From NCBI GenBank assembly GCA_019550975.1, contig SDWH01000003.1, positions 124,001 to 188,000 on the forward strand: a DNA stretch of 64,000 bases, given 5' to 3'. The notes beneath the pieces are model-generated. The model saw only the letters and a list, made by a program, of their open reading frames with translations. It did not search any database and was not told the origin of the DNA. A program made the position numbers and the translations under genes. The stretch comes from Bacteroidales bacterium SW299 (GTDB taxonomy: Bacteria; Bacteroidota; Bacteroidia; Bacteroidales; Bacteroidaceae). Every line of letters begins with the position of its first letter. Position 1 is the first letter of the stretch. Positions 26,267 to 34,977 of this stretch are shown piece by piece.

Positions 26267-28291
26267 ATGAAAACAAATAACGTATCATATTCCATGAAAA
26301 GGTTTATAGTGCCGATCGCTTTGTGTATCTTGTGCATCGCTCTGTTGCATGCGAAACAGTACTGGCGTATCAGCAAGGAAGGAAACAGCATCACGTGGCA
26401 ACTGAAAAAGGGAGAAACGCATCATGACCATATCGAAATGTCAGGAAAAAGCGTATCTGTCGTATTGAGATATGGAGTGAATGCAGAAGGAGAGTTCGAA
26501 CTGAATAAAAGTATGGTGTGGCCCATGCTGCGCACCGTCCCTAACAATACTCACGGGAGTCTGATGCGTCGGCTGGACTGGAACCCGCTTGACGCTGTGA
26601 CTGCAAACGGGAGGGCGTTGCAAGAGCAGGTGAGGTGCATTACGCTGAACGGAACCCTGGAGGCCGTGAGCGACCTTCAGCTTGGAGGCAAAAGCAAAAT
26701 GACACTGAAACGGACTTTCTTCCCCTCTGCTGAACATCCGGCTTTGGTGGAAATGTATGAGTTTGCTAATGTGGGAGAAACGTCCGTTACGCTTGAACTT
26801 CCCCACGAACACACCGTGCTGCATACCGACCCGGAGAAAGGCGTTAAAGGTTCTTACGCCATTTGTATGGATACGGACAAAGGTGGAAGCGTCACGCTTG
26901 CGCCCGGTCAGTCGTTCGTTTACTCGGCCACGCTTGCCGCTTATGCCGAAGGAGAGGAAAAAGCCGCAATGTCTGCTTCGGCGGAACTTGCCAGACGCAA
27001 GGCTCTTGTTGATGAATGGACCGGAAACCTAATGCTGGAAACTCCGGATCCGGTAATCAATGAAATGTTTGCGTTTTCCAAGATACGTGCGCTGGAAAGC
27101 ATCTATGAAACGAAAGGAGGCCCCATGCACGGGCCTGGAGGCGAATCTTATTATGCTGCAATCTGGGCCAATGACCAGGCGGAATATATAAATCCTTATT
27201 TCCCTTATACTGGATACGCATACGGAAACGCATCGGCCTTGAATTCCTTTAGACTCTTTGCGCGGTACATGAATCCAGACTGGAAGCCTATTCCGAGTTC
27301 AATTGTTGCGGAGGGGGATAGTTATTGGAACGGAGCGGGAGATAGGGGCGATGCTGCCATGATAGCTTACGGTGCTGCACGTTACGCTTTGGCAAGAGGA
27401 AGCAGGGAAGAAGCCTCCCGGTTGTGGCCTTTGATTGAATGGTGTCTGGAGTTTTGCCGGAGGAAAATCAATCCGGAGGGGGTGGTAGCTTCGGACTCGG
27501 ACGAACTGGAAGGACGCTTCCCTGCCGGAAACGCCAACTTGTGCACCTCTTCGCTTTATTATGACGCGCTGCTTTCGGCGGCTTATCTTGCTGATGATTT
27601 AGGCAAAGGAAAGGGTGTTGCCAAACGATACAGGGATCAGGCCAGGCAATTGAGGAAATCCATCGACACTTATTTTGCTGCTGAAGTGGAAGGCTATGAT
27701 ACATATGCTTACTATAAAGGAAACGATGTCTTGCGTGCCTGGATATGCATCCCGTTGACTGTAGGGATTCATGAACGCGCCGAAGGCACTGTTGACGCCC
27801 TGTTCTCTCCGCGCTTGTGGACTGAGAACGGACTTTTGACGCAAGCCGGAAGCGAAACGTTCTGGGATCGCTCCACCTTGTATGCTCTGCGGGGCGTGTT
27901 CATGGCGGGCGAGCGCGAAAAGGCTCTCAAGTTTCTGAAGCATTATTCATCGGTCAGACTGTTGGGAGAACATGTGCCGTATGCTGTAGAGGCTTGGCCT
28001 GAGGGAGGGCAGCGTCATCTGTCGGCTGAAAGTGCTCTGTACGGGCGTATCTTTACGGAAGGCATGTTCGGCATCCGTCCCACCGGACTGAATGCTTTTT
28101 CTCTGCAACCCCAATTGCCTGTGGAATGGGACAGAATGGCCTTGCGGAAAGTGAAGGCTTTCAATGGGTCGTTCGACATTGAGGTCGTCCGGCTGAAAGG
28201 AGAACAGCTGCAAGTAACGGTGTGGAATGGAGGGAAACAGCTGCTGAAGAAGAAGATAAAAAATGGAACGGCTTTGAATTGTATGTTGTAG
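26267..28291 (+). CDS. Secreted six-hairpin glycoside hydrolase-like protein, family unassigned
   Basis: A 674-residue protein (or 665 if ATG 26294 is used; the signal-like stretch MKRFIVPIALCILCIALLHA begins there). The N-terminal beta-sandwich (about 30-240) and C-terminal (alpha/alpha)6 toroid are typical of six-hairpin glycosidases such as GH78/GH95-like enzymes. Candidate active-site segments are GGPMHGPGGESYYAAIWAND, SDSDELEGRFPAGNAN and VEAWPEGGQRHLSAE. I could not assign a CAZy family. It lies between the two GH97 genes, 16 bases after the first. Confidence 0.7.
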   Translation: MKTNNVSYSMKRFIVPIALCILCIALLHAKQYWRISKEGNSITWQLKKGETHHDHIEMSGKSVSVVLRYGVNAEGEFELNKSMVWPMLRTVPNNTHGSLMRRLDWNPLDAVTANGRALQEQVRCITLNGTLEAVSDLQLGGKSKMTLKRTFFPSAEHPALVEMYEFANVGETSVTLELPHEHTVLHTDPEKGVKGSYAICMDTDKGGSVTLAPGQSFVYSATLAAYAEGEEKAAMSASAELARRKALVDEWTGNLMLETPDPVINEMFAFSKIRALESIYETKGGPMHGPGGESYYAAIWANDQAEYINPYFPYTGYAYGNASALNSFRLFARYMNPDWKPIPSSIVAEGDSYWNGAGDRGDAAMIAYGAARYALARGSREEASRLWPLIEWCLEFCRRKINPEGVVASDSDELEGRFPAGNANLCTSSLYYDALLSAAYLADDLGKGKGVAKRYRDQARQLRKSIDTYFAAEVEGYDTYAYYKGNDVLRAWICIPLTVGIHERAEGTVDALFSPRLWTENGLLTQAGSETFWDRSTLYALRGVFMAGEREKALKFLKHYSSVRLLGEHVPYAVEAWPEGGQRHLSAESALYGRIFTEGMFGIRPTGLNAFSLQPQLPVEWDRMALRKVKAFNGSFDIEVVRLKGEQLQVTVWNGGKQLLKKKIKNGTALNCML

Positions 28292-28309
28292 TTGCTAAAG
28301 CAAGGTGAT

Positions 28310-30334
28310 ATGAAACTGTTTTTAAAGAAATGGATGCTCCTTTTGTTGGTGGGCATTCCTTCCTGCATTTATGCGCAGACGAAATATAAAGTGACATCTC
28401 CTTCCGGAAAGCTCCGGCTGGAAGTGGCAACCGGAAATGAGATAACCTATTCTGTAATACACGAGGAGGATACGATGATCGCTCCTTCTCCCATATCCAT
28501 GACATTGACGGACGGAACCGTGTTCGGACGCTTTCCTCGGCTGAAGAAGAAACGTTCGAGGTCGGTGAATCAGACCATCAATCCGCCTGTTTACAAGAAG
28601 TCAGTCATCGCGGACTGTTACAATGAACTGACGCTCGAATTTAAAGAAGACTATAAGGTGGTGTTCCGCGCATACGATGAAGGAGTTGCCTATCGTTTCG
28701 TTTCATCGCGTAAAGCGCCTTTTGGGGTAAAGGACGAGCAGGCGGTATTCAACCTGCCGGATAATCCGGACATTTTTGCGGCCACTCCGAAGGGCAGACA
28801 GATTGACGGGAAAGAGAATCAGTATCACAGTTCTTTTCAGAATACTTACCGGCATGTGCCGCTTTCTGAATGGGACAAGTCACGTCTGGCATTTCTTCCG
28901 GTGCTTTCCGCTAAAAAAGGGAAAGAACGCAAGAAGGTTTGCATCACTGAGGCTGACTTGCTGAATTATCCGGGCATGTTCTTGAAAGCGGATGACGAAG
29001 ATAAAGGGCTTTACGGACACTTTGCCGCTTATCCTAAAGAGGTCGCCGTAGAAGTGAGGGGACTGAAGGAAGTGGTCAAGTCGCGTGAGCCGTATATCGC
29101 TAAGTCTGAAGGGTGCACGGCTTTTCCTTGGCGTGTGATAATCGTTTCAGAGAAAGATGCAGACTTGCTGTGCAGCGACCTGGTGTATAAGCTTGCCGCT
29201 CCGGCCGAAGGAGATTATTCTTGGGTGAAGCCGGGAAAGGTGGCATGGGACTGGTGGAACGACTGGAATATCAGCGGCGTGGACTTCAGAGCCGGCATAA
29301 ATACGGATACATATAAATATTATATTGACTTTGCTTCCCGCTTTGGCATCGAATATGTTATTCTGGACGAGGGATGGGCTGTTGCAGGTCCCGCTGACCT
29401 TTTTCAAGTGGTTCCGGAAATCGACCTGGAAGAACTGGTGCGCTATGCTGAGGCCAGGCATGTCGGACTTATCTTGTGGGCGGGATTCCGGGCTTTCGAC
29501 AAGGATATGGAGCGTGTCTGCAAACATTATGCTGAAATGGGAATCAAAGGATTCAAGATTGACTTTATGGACAGGGACGACCAGTATATGATAGACTTTA
29601 ACCGCCGTTGTGCCGAAACGGGTGCCCGATACAAGCTGCTGATTGATTTGCACGGGACATCCAAGCCGACCGGCCTTCAGCGCACTTATCCCAATGCCGT
29701 TAATTTTGAGGGAGTTCACGGACTGGAGGAAATGAAGTGGGCGCAGCCGGGGACGGACCAGGTGACTTACGACGTGACTATGCCCTTTATCCGCATGGTG
29801 GCTGGTCCGGTAGACTACACGCAGGGAGCGATGGTCAACATGAACAGGGAGAACTTCCGCGCCATCTATTCCGAGCCGATGAGCCAGGGAACCAGATGCC
29901 GCCAGTTGGCTGCGTATGTCATTTTTGACTCTCCGCTGAACATGCTTTGCGATTCGCCTTCCAATTACATGAGGGAGGCCGAGTGTACACGGTTTATTGC
30001 CGGAATCCCAACAACATGGCAGGAAACGTTGCCGCTGGACGGAAAGGTGGGAGAATATATCGTCATGGCGCGCCGCCAGGGAGATGCCTGGTATGTGGCT
30101 GGGCTGACGGACTGGACTGCCCGGGACATAGAGGTGGATCTTTCTTTTGTGGAAGGAGAAAATATCCGGGTGGAGCTTTTTGAAGACGGAGCCAATGCCG
30201 ACCGCGTGGGCAGGGACTATCGTCGCCGTGTCTTTTCTCTTTCGTCTGGCAGGAAGCAGAAGATTCATCTGGCACCCGGCGGAGGCTTCATTATGAAGGT
30301 TTCGGTTGGGGGACAGGCAGACGGAGGGCGTTGA
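28310..30334 (+). CDS. Second GH97 enzyme, retaining type
   Basis: A 674-residue secreted paralogue of the GH97 at 24259 (start ATG 28310 after aaggtg; an earlier ATG at 28292 is possible). The nucleophile Asp418 sits in GFKIDFMDRDDQ and the acid/base Glu in HGLEEMKW (473/474). WDWWNDWNISGVDFRAGIN and LAPGGGFIMK match the first copy. The two have clearly diverged, especially in the N-terminal domain, so the duplication is not recent and they may differ in substrate. Last gene of the cluster; repeat copy 2 lies just beyond. Confidence 0.92.
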   Translation: MKLFLKKWMLLLLVGIPSCIYAQTKYKVTSPSGKLRLEVATGNEITYSVIHEEDTMIAPSPISMTLTDGTVFGRFPRLKKKRSRSVNQTINPPVYKKSVIADCYNELTLEFKEDYKVVFRAYDEGVAYRFVSSRKAPFGVKDEQAVFNLPDNPDIFAATPKGRQIDGKENQYHSSFQNTYRHVPLSEWDKSRLAFLPVLSAKKGKERKKVCITEADLLNYPGMFLKADDEDKGLYGHFAAYPKEVAVEVRGLKEVVKSREPYIAKSEGCTAFPWRVIIVSEKDADLLCSDLVYKLAAPAEGDYSWVKPGKVAWDWWNDWNISGVDFRAGINTDTYKYYIDFASRFGIEYVILDEGWAVAGPADLFQVVPEIDLEELVRYAEARHVGLILWAGFRAFDKDMERVCKHYAEMGIKGFKIDFMDRDDQYMIDFNRRCAETGARYKLLIDLHGTSKPTGLQRTYPNAVNFEGVHGLEEMKWAQPGTDQVTYDVTMPFIRMVAGPVDYTQGAMVNMNRENFRAIYSEPMSQGTRCRQLAAYVIFDSPLNMLCDSPSNYMREAECTRFIAGIPTTWQETLPLDGKVGEYIVMARRQGDAWYVAGLTDWTARDIEVDLSFVEGENIRVELFEDGANADRVGRDYRRRVFSLSSGRKQKIHLAPGGGFIMKVSVGGQADGGR

Positions 30335-30415
30335 ATGCTTTTTCTCATCTGACATTGCCTGATTCGCCTGAAAGTCCGGAAGCTCGTGCGGGAAAGGCTG
30401 CGATTCCGGCCTGCA

Positions 30416-30509
30416 AACTTCAAACGGCATCGTTGTTTTTATAAACCACGTTGCCGTTTCTGCAAACCGCAGTGTAGTTTCTATAAACCACATCGTGGTT
30501 TGCAGAATG
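30416..30509 (+). repeat. Interspersed four-palindrome element, copy 2
   Basis: Units at 30422-30438 (AAACGGCATCGTTGTTT), 30443-30459 (AAACCACGTTGCCGTTT), 30464-30480 (AAACCGCAGTGTAGTTT) and 30485-30501 (AAACCACATCGTGGTTT), with spacers ttat, ctgc and ctat. Preceded by aaacttc and followed by gcagaatg, as in copy 1. It lies between the GH97 stop and the radC promoter, on the plus strand, so it could be at the 3' end of the GH cluster transcript. Confidence 0.9.
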
Positions 30510-30567
30510 TATCGGGAAATCAGCAGTTTCCTTTTGCGTCTGGCGTTGAAAATCTTCCTCTGCCATC

Positions 30568-30598
30568 TTGGGTTATCCGGAAGTTTTCCTTATTTTTG
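30568..30598 (+). promoter_or_regulatory. Promoter of radC
   Basis: TTGG at 30568-30571 and TATTTTTG at 30591-30598, spacer 19 bases, 26 bases before the ATG at 30625. Confidence 0.6.
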
Positions 30599-30624
30599 CG
30601 TCATGTCGCTAATCTTAAATTTGT

Positions 30625-31314
30625 ATGAATGAAAAACTGAACATCAACCAATGGGCGGAAGAAGACCGCCCGCGCGAGAAGATGATGCTGCACGGAGCAT
30701 CGGCGCTGACCAATGCGGAACTTCTCGCCATTCTGATAGGATCGGGAAACACGGAGGATACGGCGGTGGAGCTGATGCGCAAGGTGCTCGACGGATGCCA
30801 CAACAAGCTGGGCGAGCTGGGCAAATGTTCGGTCGAAGACTTGTGCCGCTACAAGGGAATAGGCCCTGCAAAAGCTGTGACTATTCTCGCGGCTTCTGAA
30901 TTGGGCAAGCGCAGAAAAGAGGAAGAGCCGAAGGAACGGGTGCAGATCCGTTGTTCGACCGATATCTTTGCCTACTTCCATCCGCTGATGTGCGATCTTT
31001 CCGTTGAAGAATGCTGGGTGATGCTGCTCAACCAGGCAGCAAAGGTGGTCGACGCAATCAGAATCAGTCAGGGAGGGCTGGCTTCCACGCAGGTAGACGT
31101 GCGGTGTGTGTTGCGCGAAGCCCTGCTGAAACGCGCCACATCCATCGTGCTTTGCCACAATCATCCCTCTGGAAATGTGACCCCCAGCACGGATGACGAC
31201 CGGCTGACCCAGGCTCTGAATCAGGCTGCGAACACCATGAACATCCGTCTGCTCGACCATGTGATTGTAACCGACGGAGCATATTACAGTTATGTAGATG
31301 AAGGAAGGTTGTAG
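30625..31314 (+). CDS. radC: RadC-family JAB-domain protein
   Basis: A 229-residue protein with an N-terminal helix-hairpin-helix region (SVEDLCRYKGIGPAKAVTILA) and a C-terminal JAB/MPN metalloprotease-like domain with the JAMM motif: LCHNHPSGNVTPSTDDD gives the H-x-H...D metal ligands. The family was once linked to DNA repair, but its cellular role is unsettled. Normal length. The promoter of the next gene overlaps its final codons. Confidence 0.93.
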   Translation: MNEKLNINQWAEEDRPREKMMLHGASALTNAELLAILIGSGNTEDTAVELMRKVLDGCHNKLGELGKCSVEDLCRYKGIGPAKAVTILAASELGKRRKEEEPKERVQIRCSTDIFAYFHPLMCDLSVEECWVMLLNQAAKVVDAIRISQGGLASTQVDVRCVLREALLKRATSIVLCHNHPSGNVTPSTDDDRLTQALNQAANTMNIRLLDHVIVTDGAYYSYVDEGRL

Positions 31315-31339
31315 CGATTCATATTTTTTGTTACATTTG
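31309..31339 (+). promoter_or_regulatory. Promoter of the Fe-S assembly factor and lpxH
   Basis: TTG at 31309-31311 (inside the end of radC) and TACATTTG at 31332-31339, spacer 20 bases. Confidence 0.6.
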
Positions 31340-31352
31340 CAGACAATACTAA

Positions 31353-31688
31353 ATGGCAATAGAACCTATGGATAACGAAACGAAACTGAAGATAGAAGAA
31401 CGGATTGTCGAGATGCTGAAAACAGTTTACGACCCCGAAATTCCTGTAAATGTATATGACCTGGGACTGATCTACAGGATAGACTTGCAAGACGACGGGG
31501 CCTTGACGCTTGACATGACCCTGACGGCTCCCAACTGCCCTGCGGCCGACTTTATCATGGAGGATATCCGCCAGAAGGTGGAGTCGGTGGAGGGAGTGAC
31601 TTCTGCTCAGGTAAATCTTGTCTTCGAGCCGGAATGGGACAAGGACATGATGACCGAAGAAGCTAAACTCGAACTGGGATTTCTATAA
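31353..31688 (+). CDS. DUF59/MIP18-family Fe-S cluster assembly protein
   Basis: A 111-residue cytoplasmic protein (start ATG 31353; ATG 31368 is an alternative) of the SufT/PaaD-like DUF59 family. It has YDPEIPVNVYDLGLIY and the conserved Cys in LTAPNCPAAD. Members help mature iron-sulfur proteins. It is followed after 12 bases by lpxH, probably in the same transcript; the functional link between the two is not obvious. Confidence 0.9.
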   Translation: MAIEPMDNETKLKIEERIVEMLKTVYDPEIPVNVYDLGLIYRIDLQDDGALTLDMTLTAPNCPAADFIMEDIRQKVESVEGVTSAQVNLVFEPEWDKDMMTEEAKLELGFL

Positions 31689-31700
31689 AACGATGGTGTG

Positions 31701-32474
31701 ATGGATGCGCTGAAAAATGTATATTTCCTGTCGGATGCTCACCTCGGGTCGCGCGCGATCCCTCATGGGCGTACGCAGGAACGCAGGCTCGTAAATTTTC
31801 TGGACGGTATCAAGCATAAGGCGGCGGCCGTCTATCTGCTGGGCGACATGTTTGATTTCTGGTACGAATTCAAGCTGGTCGTACCCAAAGGCTATACCCG
31901 TTTCCTCGGGAAAATATCAGAACTGACCGATTTGGGGGTGGAAGTGCATTTCTTTATCGGGAATCATGACATCTGGTGCGGCGACTACCTGGAAAAAGAA
32001 TGCGGAGTGATTCTGCACCGTGAGCCGTTGACTTGTGAAATCTACGGGAAGGAGTTCTTTCTGGCACACGGTGACGGGCTGGGAGATGATGACCGCAAGT
32101 TCAAGTTCTTGCGTACGGTCTTCCACAGCCATACCCTGCAGTGCCTTTTCTCTGCCTTGCATCCGCGCTGGAGTGTGGAGCTGGGACTGGAATGGGCAAA
32201 GCACAGCCGTCTGAAGCGGGAGAACGGACGCGAACCGGATTATATGGGCGAGGATAAGGAACCGCTGGTGCTTTTTGCGAAAGATTACCTTAAGACGCAT
32301 GCGGACATCAATTATTTCATCTTTGGGCATCGGCATATCATGCTCGACCTGATGCTGTCCCGCTCTTCGCGGCTGATGATTCTGGGAGATTGGATTCATG
32401 ATTTCTCGTATGCCGTGTTCGACGGGGAAAGCATGTTCCTGGAACAATATATTGAGGGAGAAACGGCCTTATAG
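31701..32474 (+). CDS. lpxH: UDP-2,3-diacylglucosamine diphosphatase-type phosphoesterase
   Basis: A 257-residue calcineurin-like phosphoesterase (ATG 31701; a GTG three bases earlier is in frame). Metal motifs are in order: SDAHLGS, LGDMFDFW, GNHD, HGDG and FGHRH. The length and the FDFWYE segment match the LpxH group, which converts UDP-2,3-diacylglucosamine to lipid X in lipid A synthesis at the inner face of the cytoplasmic membrane. It is followed immediately by a very strong bidirectional terminator. Confidence 0.88.
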   Translation: MDALKNVYFLSDAHLGSRAIPHGRTQERRLVNFLDGIKHKAAAVYLLGDMFDFWYEFKLVVPKGYTRFLGKISELTDLGVEVHFFIGNHDIWCGDYLEKECGVILHREPLTCEIYGKEFFLAHGDGLGDDDRKFKFLRTVFHSHTLQCLFSALHPRWSVELGLEWAKHSRLKRENGREPDYMGEDKEPLVLFAKDYLKTHADINYFIFGHRHIMLDLMLSRSSRLMILGDWIHDFSYAVFDGESMFLEQYIEGETAL

Positions 32475-32476
32475 CA

Positions 32477-32522
32477 AAAGGCGCAGATTCCGCAGCCTGC
32501 CGGCTGCGGAATCTGCGCCTTT
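32477..32522 (+). terminator. Bidirectional terminator between lpxH and the sugar kinase gene
   Basis: A perfect 21-bp stem (32477-32497 with 32502-32522) and a four-base loop tgcc. It is GC-rich inside with A/T ends, so it can serve the convergent genes on both sides. Confidence 0.9.
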
Positions 32523-32540
32523 GTATGTGAAGATATTCCG

Positions 32541-33581
32541 TTACCGTGCCACTTCGCCGCTTTCCTGTTTGGCAAGCAGCCCTTCTACTTCGGCAACCTT
32601 TACGAGGTTGTAGTCACCTGCAATCGTATTTTTCAGCACGGATGCCGCTGTAGAGAAGTCTACGCGCTTCTGGTCATCGTCAAATGCACCCTGTGCATAC
32701 AGCATGGCTCCGCAGAATGCATCGCCCACGCCTACGCAGTCTATCACATTGTCGATGTCGAATACGCGGCTGTGCTTCATCGTGCCGTTGCTGTAAAGCA
32801 CTCCCGCAAAGGTATGGTGCTCCGAACTCATCACATTGCGCAATGCGATGTAGATGTATTTGCAGTTCGGCACTTGCCTGCTGATTTCCTGGCAGAACTT
32901 TTCGTATGCGGCGATGTCGTATTTCTCTCCGTTGCGCGTAGCCTTGAATCCCGGAGCCTTTATCCCCGTCACCAGAGCATATTCGCCTTCGCTCCCGAAC
33001 ATGATATCGCTGTCCACCATCAGCGGGCGCAATACTTCCTGCGCGGTTTTTCCGTAGTTCCACAGGTTCTTGCGGTAGTTGATGTCGTATGAAATCTTCA
33101 GTCCCATTTCCTTGGCTACACTGATTGCTTCCTTGCATACATCGGCAAGTCCCGGAGTCAGCGCAGCGTCGATGCCCGACCAGTGGAATATGGCGGCGTC
33201 CTTGAAGGCGTCTTTCCAGTCGATCATGCCGGGCTTGAGTTCGGAAAAGGCCGATCCTTCACGGTCGTAGATGACTTTTGAGTTGCGCATGGCGGCTGCC
33301 TTTTCCATGTAATATGTACCGAGGCGGTGTCCTCCGACAAGCACGTGGTCTGTCTTGATGTTGTGGGAGCGGAGTTCTGCCAGACAGGTATCTCCCAGCG
33401 CATTGTCCGGAAGGCGGGTAATGTATTCAACTTCACCTCCGAAGTTGGCGATTGAGATGGCAACATTGGCTTCACTTCCTCCATAGTTTACAAGAAAATC
33501 CCTTGACTGTTCGATGCGGAGATTGTCAGGGGTGGTGAGGCGGAGCATAATTTCTCCGAATGTTACGATTTTTTTACTCAT
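32541..33581 (-). CDS. PfkB-family sugar kinase, probably 2-keto-3-deoxygluconate kinase
   Basis: A 346-residue ribokinase-fold enzyme from ATG 33581 (MSKKIVTFGEIMLRLTTP). PfkB signatures are the N-terminal GGSEANVAISIANFG and the C-terminal IDCVGVGDAFCGAM, with the catalytic Asp in GDAF. Similarity in layout is to KdgK, which phosphorylates 2-keto-3-deoxygluconate from uronate breakdown; other sugar substrates cannot be excluded. Single-gene unit, convergent to lpxH. Confidence 0.82.
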   Translation of the reverse strand: MSKKIVTFGEIMLRLTTPDNLRIEQSRDFLVNYGGSEANVAISIANFGGEVEYITRLPDNALGDTCLAELRSHNIKTDHVLVGGHRLGTYYMEKAAAMRNSKVIYDREGSAFSELKPGMIDWKDAFKDAAIFHWSGIDAALTPGLADVCKEAISVAKEMGLKISYDINYRKNLWNYGKTAQEVLRPLMVDSDIMFGSEGEYALVTGIKAPGFKATRNGEKYDIAAYEKFCQEISRQVPNCKYIYIALRNVMSSEHHTFAGVLYSNGTMKHSRVFDIDNVIDCVGVGDAFCGAMLYAQGAFDDDQKRVDFSTAASVLKNTIAGDYNLVKVAEVEGLLAKQESGEVAR

Positions 33582-33682
33582 AGTGGGGTGTTTTATCATT
33601 TTGTTGCGTGCGGGCCGATATAAAGAAAGGGAAAACTTCCGGTCGGAATATTCTTTTTATTATCTGCTCCACGTCTGTGTCA

Positions 33683-33690
33683 CAAAGATA
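33683..33690 (-). promoter_or_regulatory. -7 box of the sugar kinase gene
   Basis: The minus strand reads TATCTTTG, about 100 bases before the start codon. The spacing implies an untranslated leader of about 95 bases. Confidence 0.5.
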
Positions 33691-33746
33691 AGAAATTTCC
33701 GGCAGGAAGTATTCCCTTTTAAATCTCTTTAGGATTCCCGAGGCGC

Positions 33747-34946
33747 TTATTTGCTGTTCAGGATGTTCATTGTGTCTGTCGCAATCATCATTTCCTCATC
33801 GGTGGGGATGACGCAGACCTTAACCTTGGAATCGTCGGTAGAAATGATGGCTTCTTCGCCTCTCACCTTGTTCTTTTCCGGATCGATTTTTACGCCCAGG
33901 TATTCCAGGTTCTTGCAGACTCCGGCACGTGCGGTAGCCTGATTTTCACCTACACCGCCGGTGAACAGAATGACATCAACGCCGTTCATTGCGGCAGCAT
34001 ATGCTCCGATGTACTTGGTGATGCGGTAGAAATACATCTTCTCGGTCAGGATGGCGCGTTCTTCGCCTCTTGCAACAGCGTCTTCCAGTTCGCGCATGTC
34101 GCTTGACTTTTCGAACATTCCCAGCACGCCGCTTTTCTTGTTCAGCAGCGTAGACATTTCGTCCGGCGTCAGCCCTTCCTTTTTCATGATGTATGTGATT
34201 GCTCCTCCGTCGATGTCACCGCTTCGGGTTCCCATCATTAAACCTTCCAGCGGAGTCAGTCCCATGGACGTATCCACGCATTTGCCGTCTTTTACCGCTG
34301 CGATAGAACCTCCGTTTCCGATGTGGCAGGTGATGATCTTTGATCCCTCTTGCGGAATGTTCAGGAACTCGCATACGCGTTTTGATACGTAGCGGTGTGA
34401 TGTTCCGTGGAAGCCGTAGCGGCGGATTCCGTATTTCTCGAAATATGAATAAGGGATTGCGTACAGGTATGCATAGTCGGGCATTGTCTGGTGGAACGCC
34501 GTGTCGAATACGGCAACTTGCGGCACTTCAGGCAGCAGCTTCTGAACGGCATAGATGCCTTTCAGGTTGGCGGGATTGTGCAGCGGGCCCAGATCGCAGC
34601 ATTCTTCTACGGCTGCAATCACTGCATCGTCAATCAGTACAGAGCCGCTGAACTTGGTTCCTCCGTGCAGTACGCGGTGGCCTACTGCATTGATTTCATG
34701 CAGATTGCTAACCGCTCCGTATTCGGCATTGGTGAGTGTGTCGAAAATGAACTGTACGCCGGTTGTGTGTTCCGGCACGTCTTTTTCGATGATTTTCTTT
34801 TCGCCGTTGGGCAATGTCATTTTCAGGAAAGAACCCGGCAGACCGATTTTTTCGATGCCGCCCTGCGCAAGCACTTCCTTGTTTGTCATTTCAAACAGTT
34901 TGTATTTGATGGAAGAGCTACCGCAATTCAATACTAATACTTTCAT
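33747..34946 (-). CDS. ackA: Acetate kinase
   Basis: A 399-residue ASKHA-fold enzyme (MKVLVLNCGSSSIKYKLFEM). It has HRVLHGG, the HGTSHRYV motif, ITCHIGNGGS and FTGGVGEN. It transfers phosphate from acetyl phosphate to ADP, giving acetate and ATP. It is the second gene of the pta-ackA operon, 31 bases after pta. Confidence 0.97.
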   Translation of the reverse strand: MKVLVLNCGSSSIKYKLFEMTNKEVLAQGGIEKIGLPGSFLKMTLPNGEKKIIEKDVPEHTTGVQFIFDTLTNAEYGAVSNLHEINAVGHRVLHGGTKFSGSVLIDDAVIAAVEECCDLGPLHNPANLKGIYAVQKLLPEVPQVAVFDTAFHQTMPDYAYLYAIPYSYFEKYGIRRYGFHGTSHRYVSKRVCEFLNIPQEGSKIITCHIGNGGSIAAVKDGKCVDTSMGLTPLEGLMMGTRSGDIDGGAITYIMKKEGLTPDEMSTLLNKKSGVLGMFEKSSDMRELEDAVARGEERAILTEKMYFYRITKYIGAYAAAMNGVDVILFTGGVGENQATARAGVCKNLEYLGVKIDPEKNKVRGEEAIISTDDSKVKVCVIPTDEEMMIATDTMNILNSK

Positions 34947-34977
34947 CTTTGTTGCTTCAATTTCTTGGTGAATAAAA

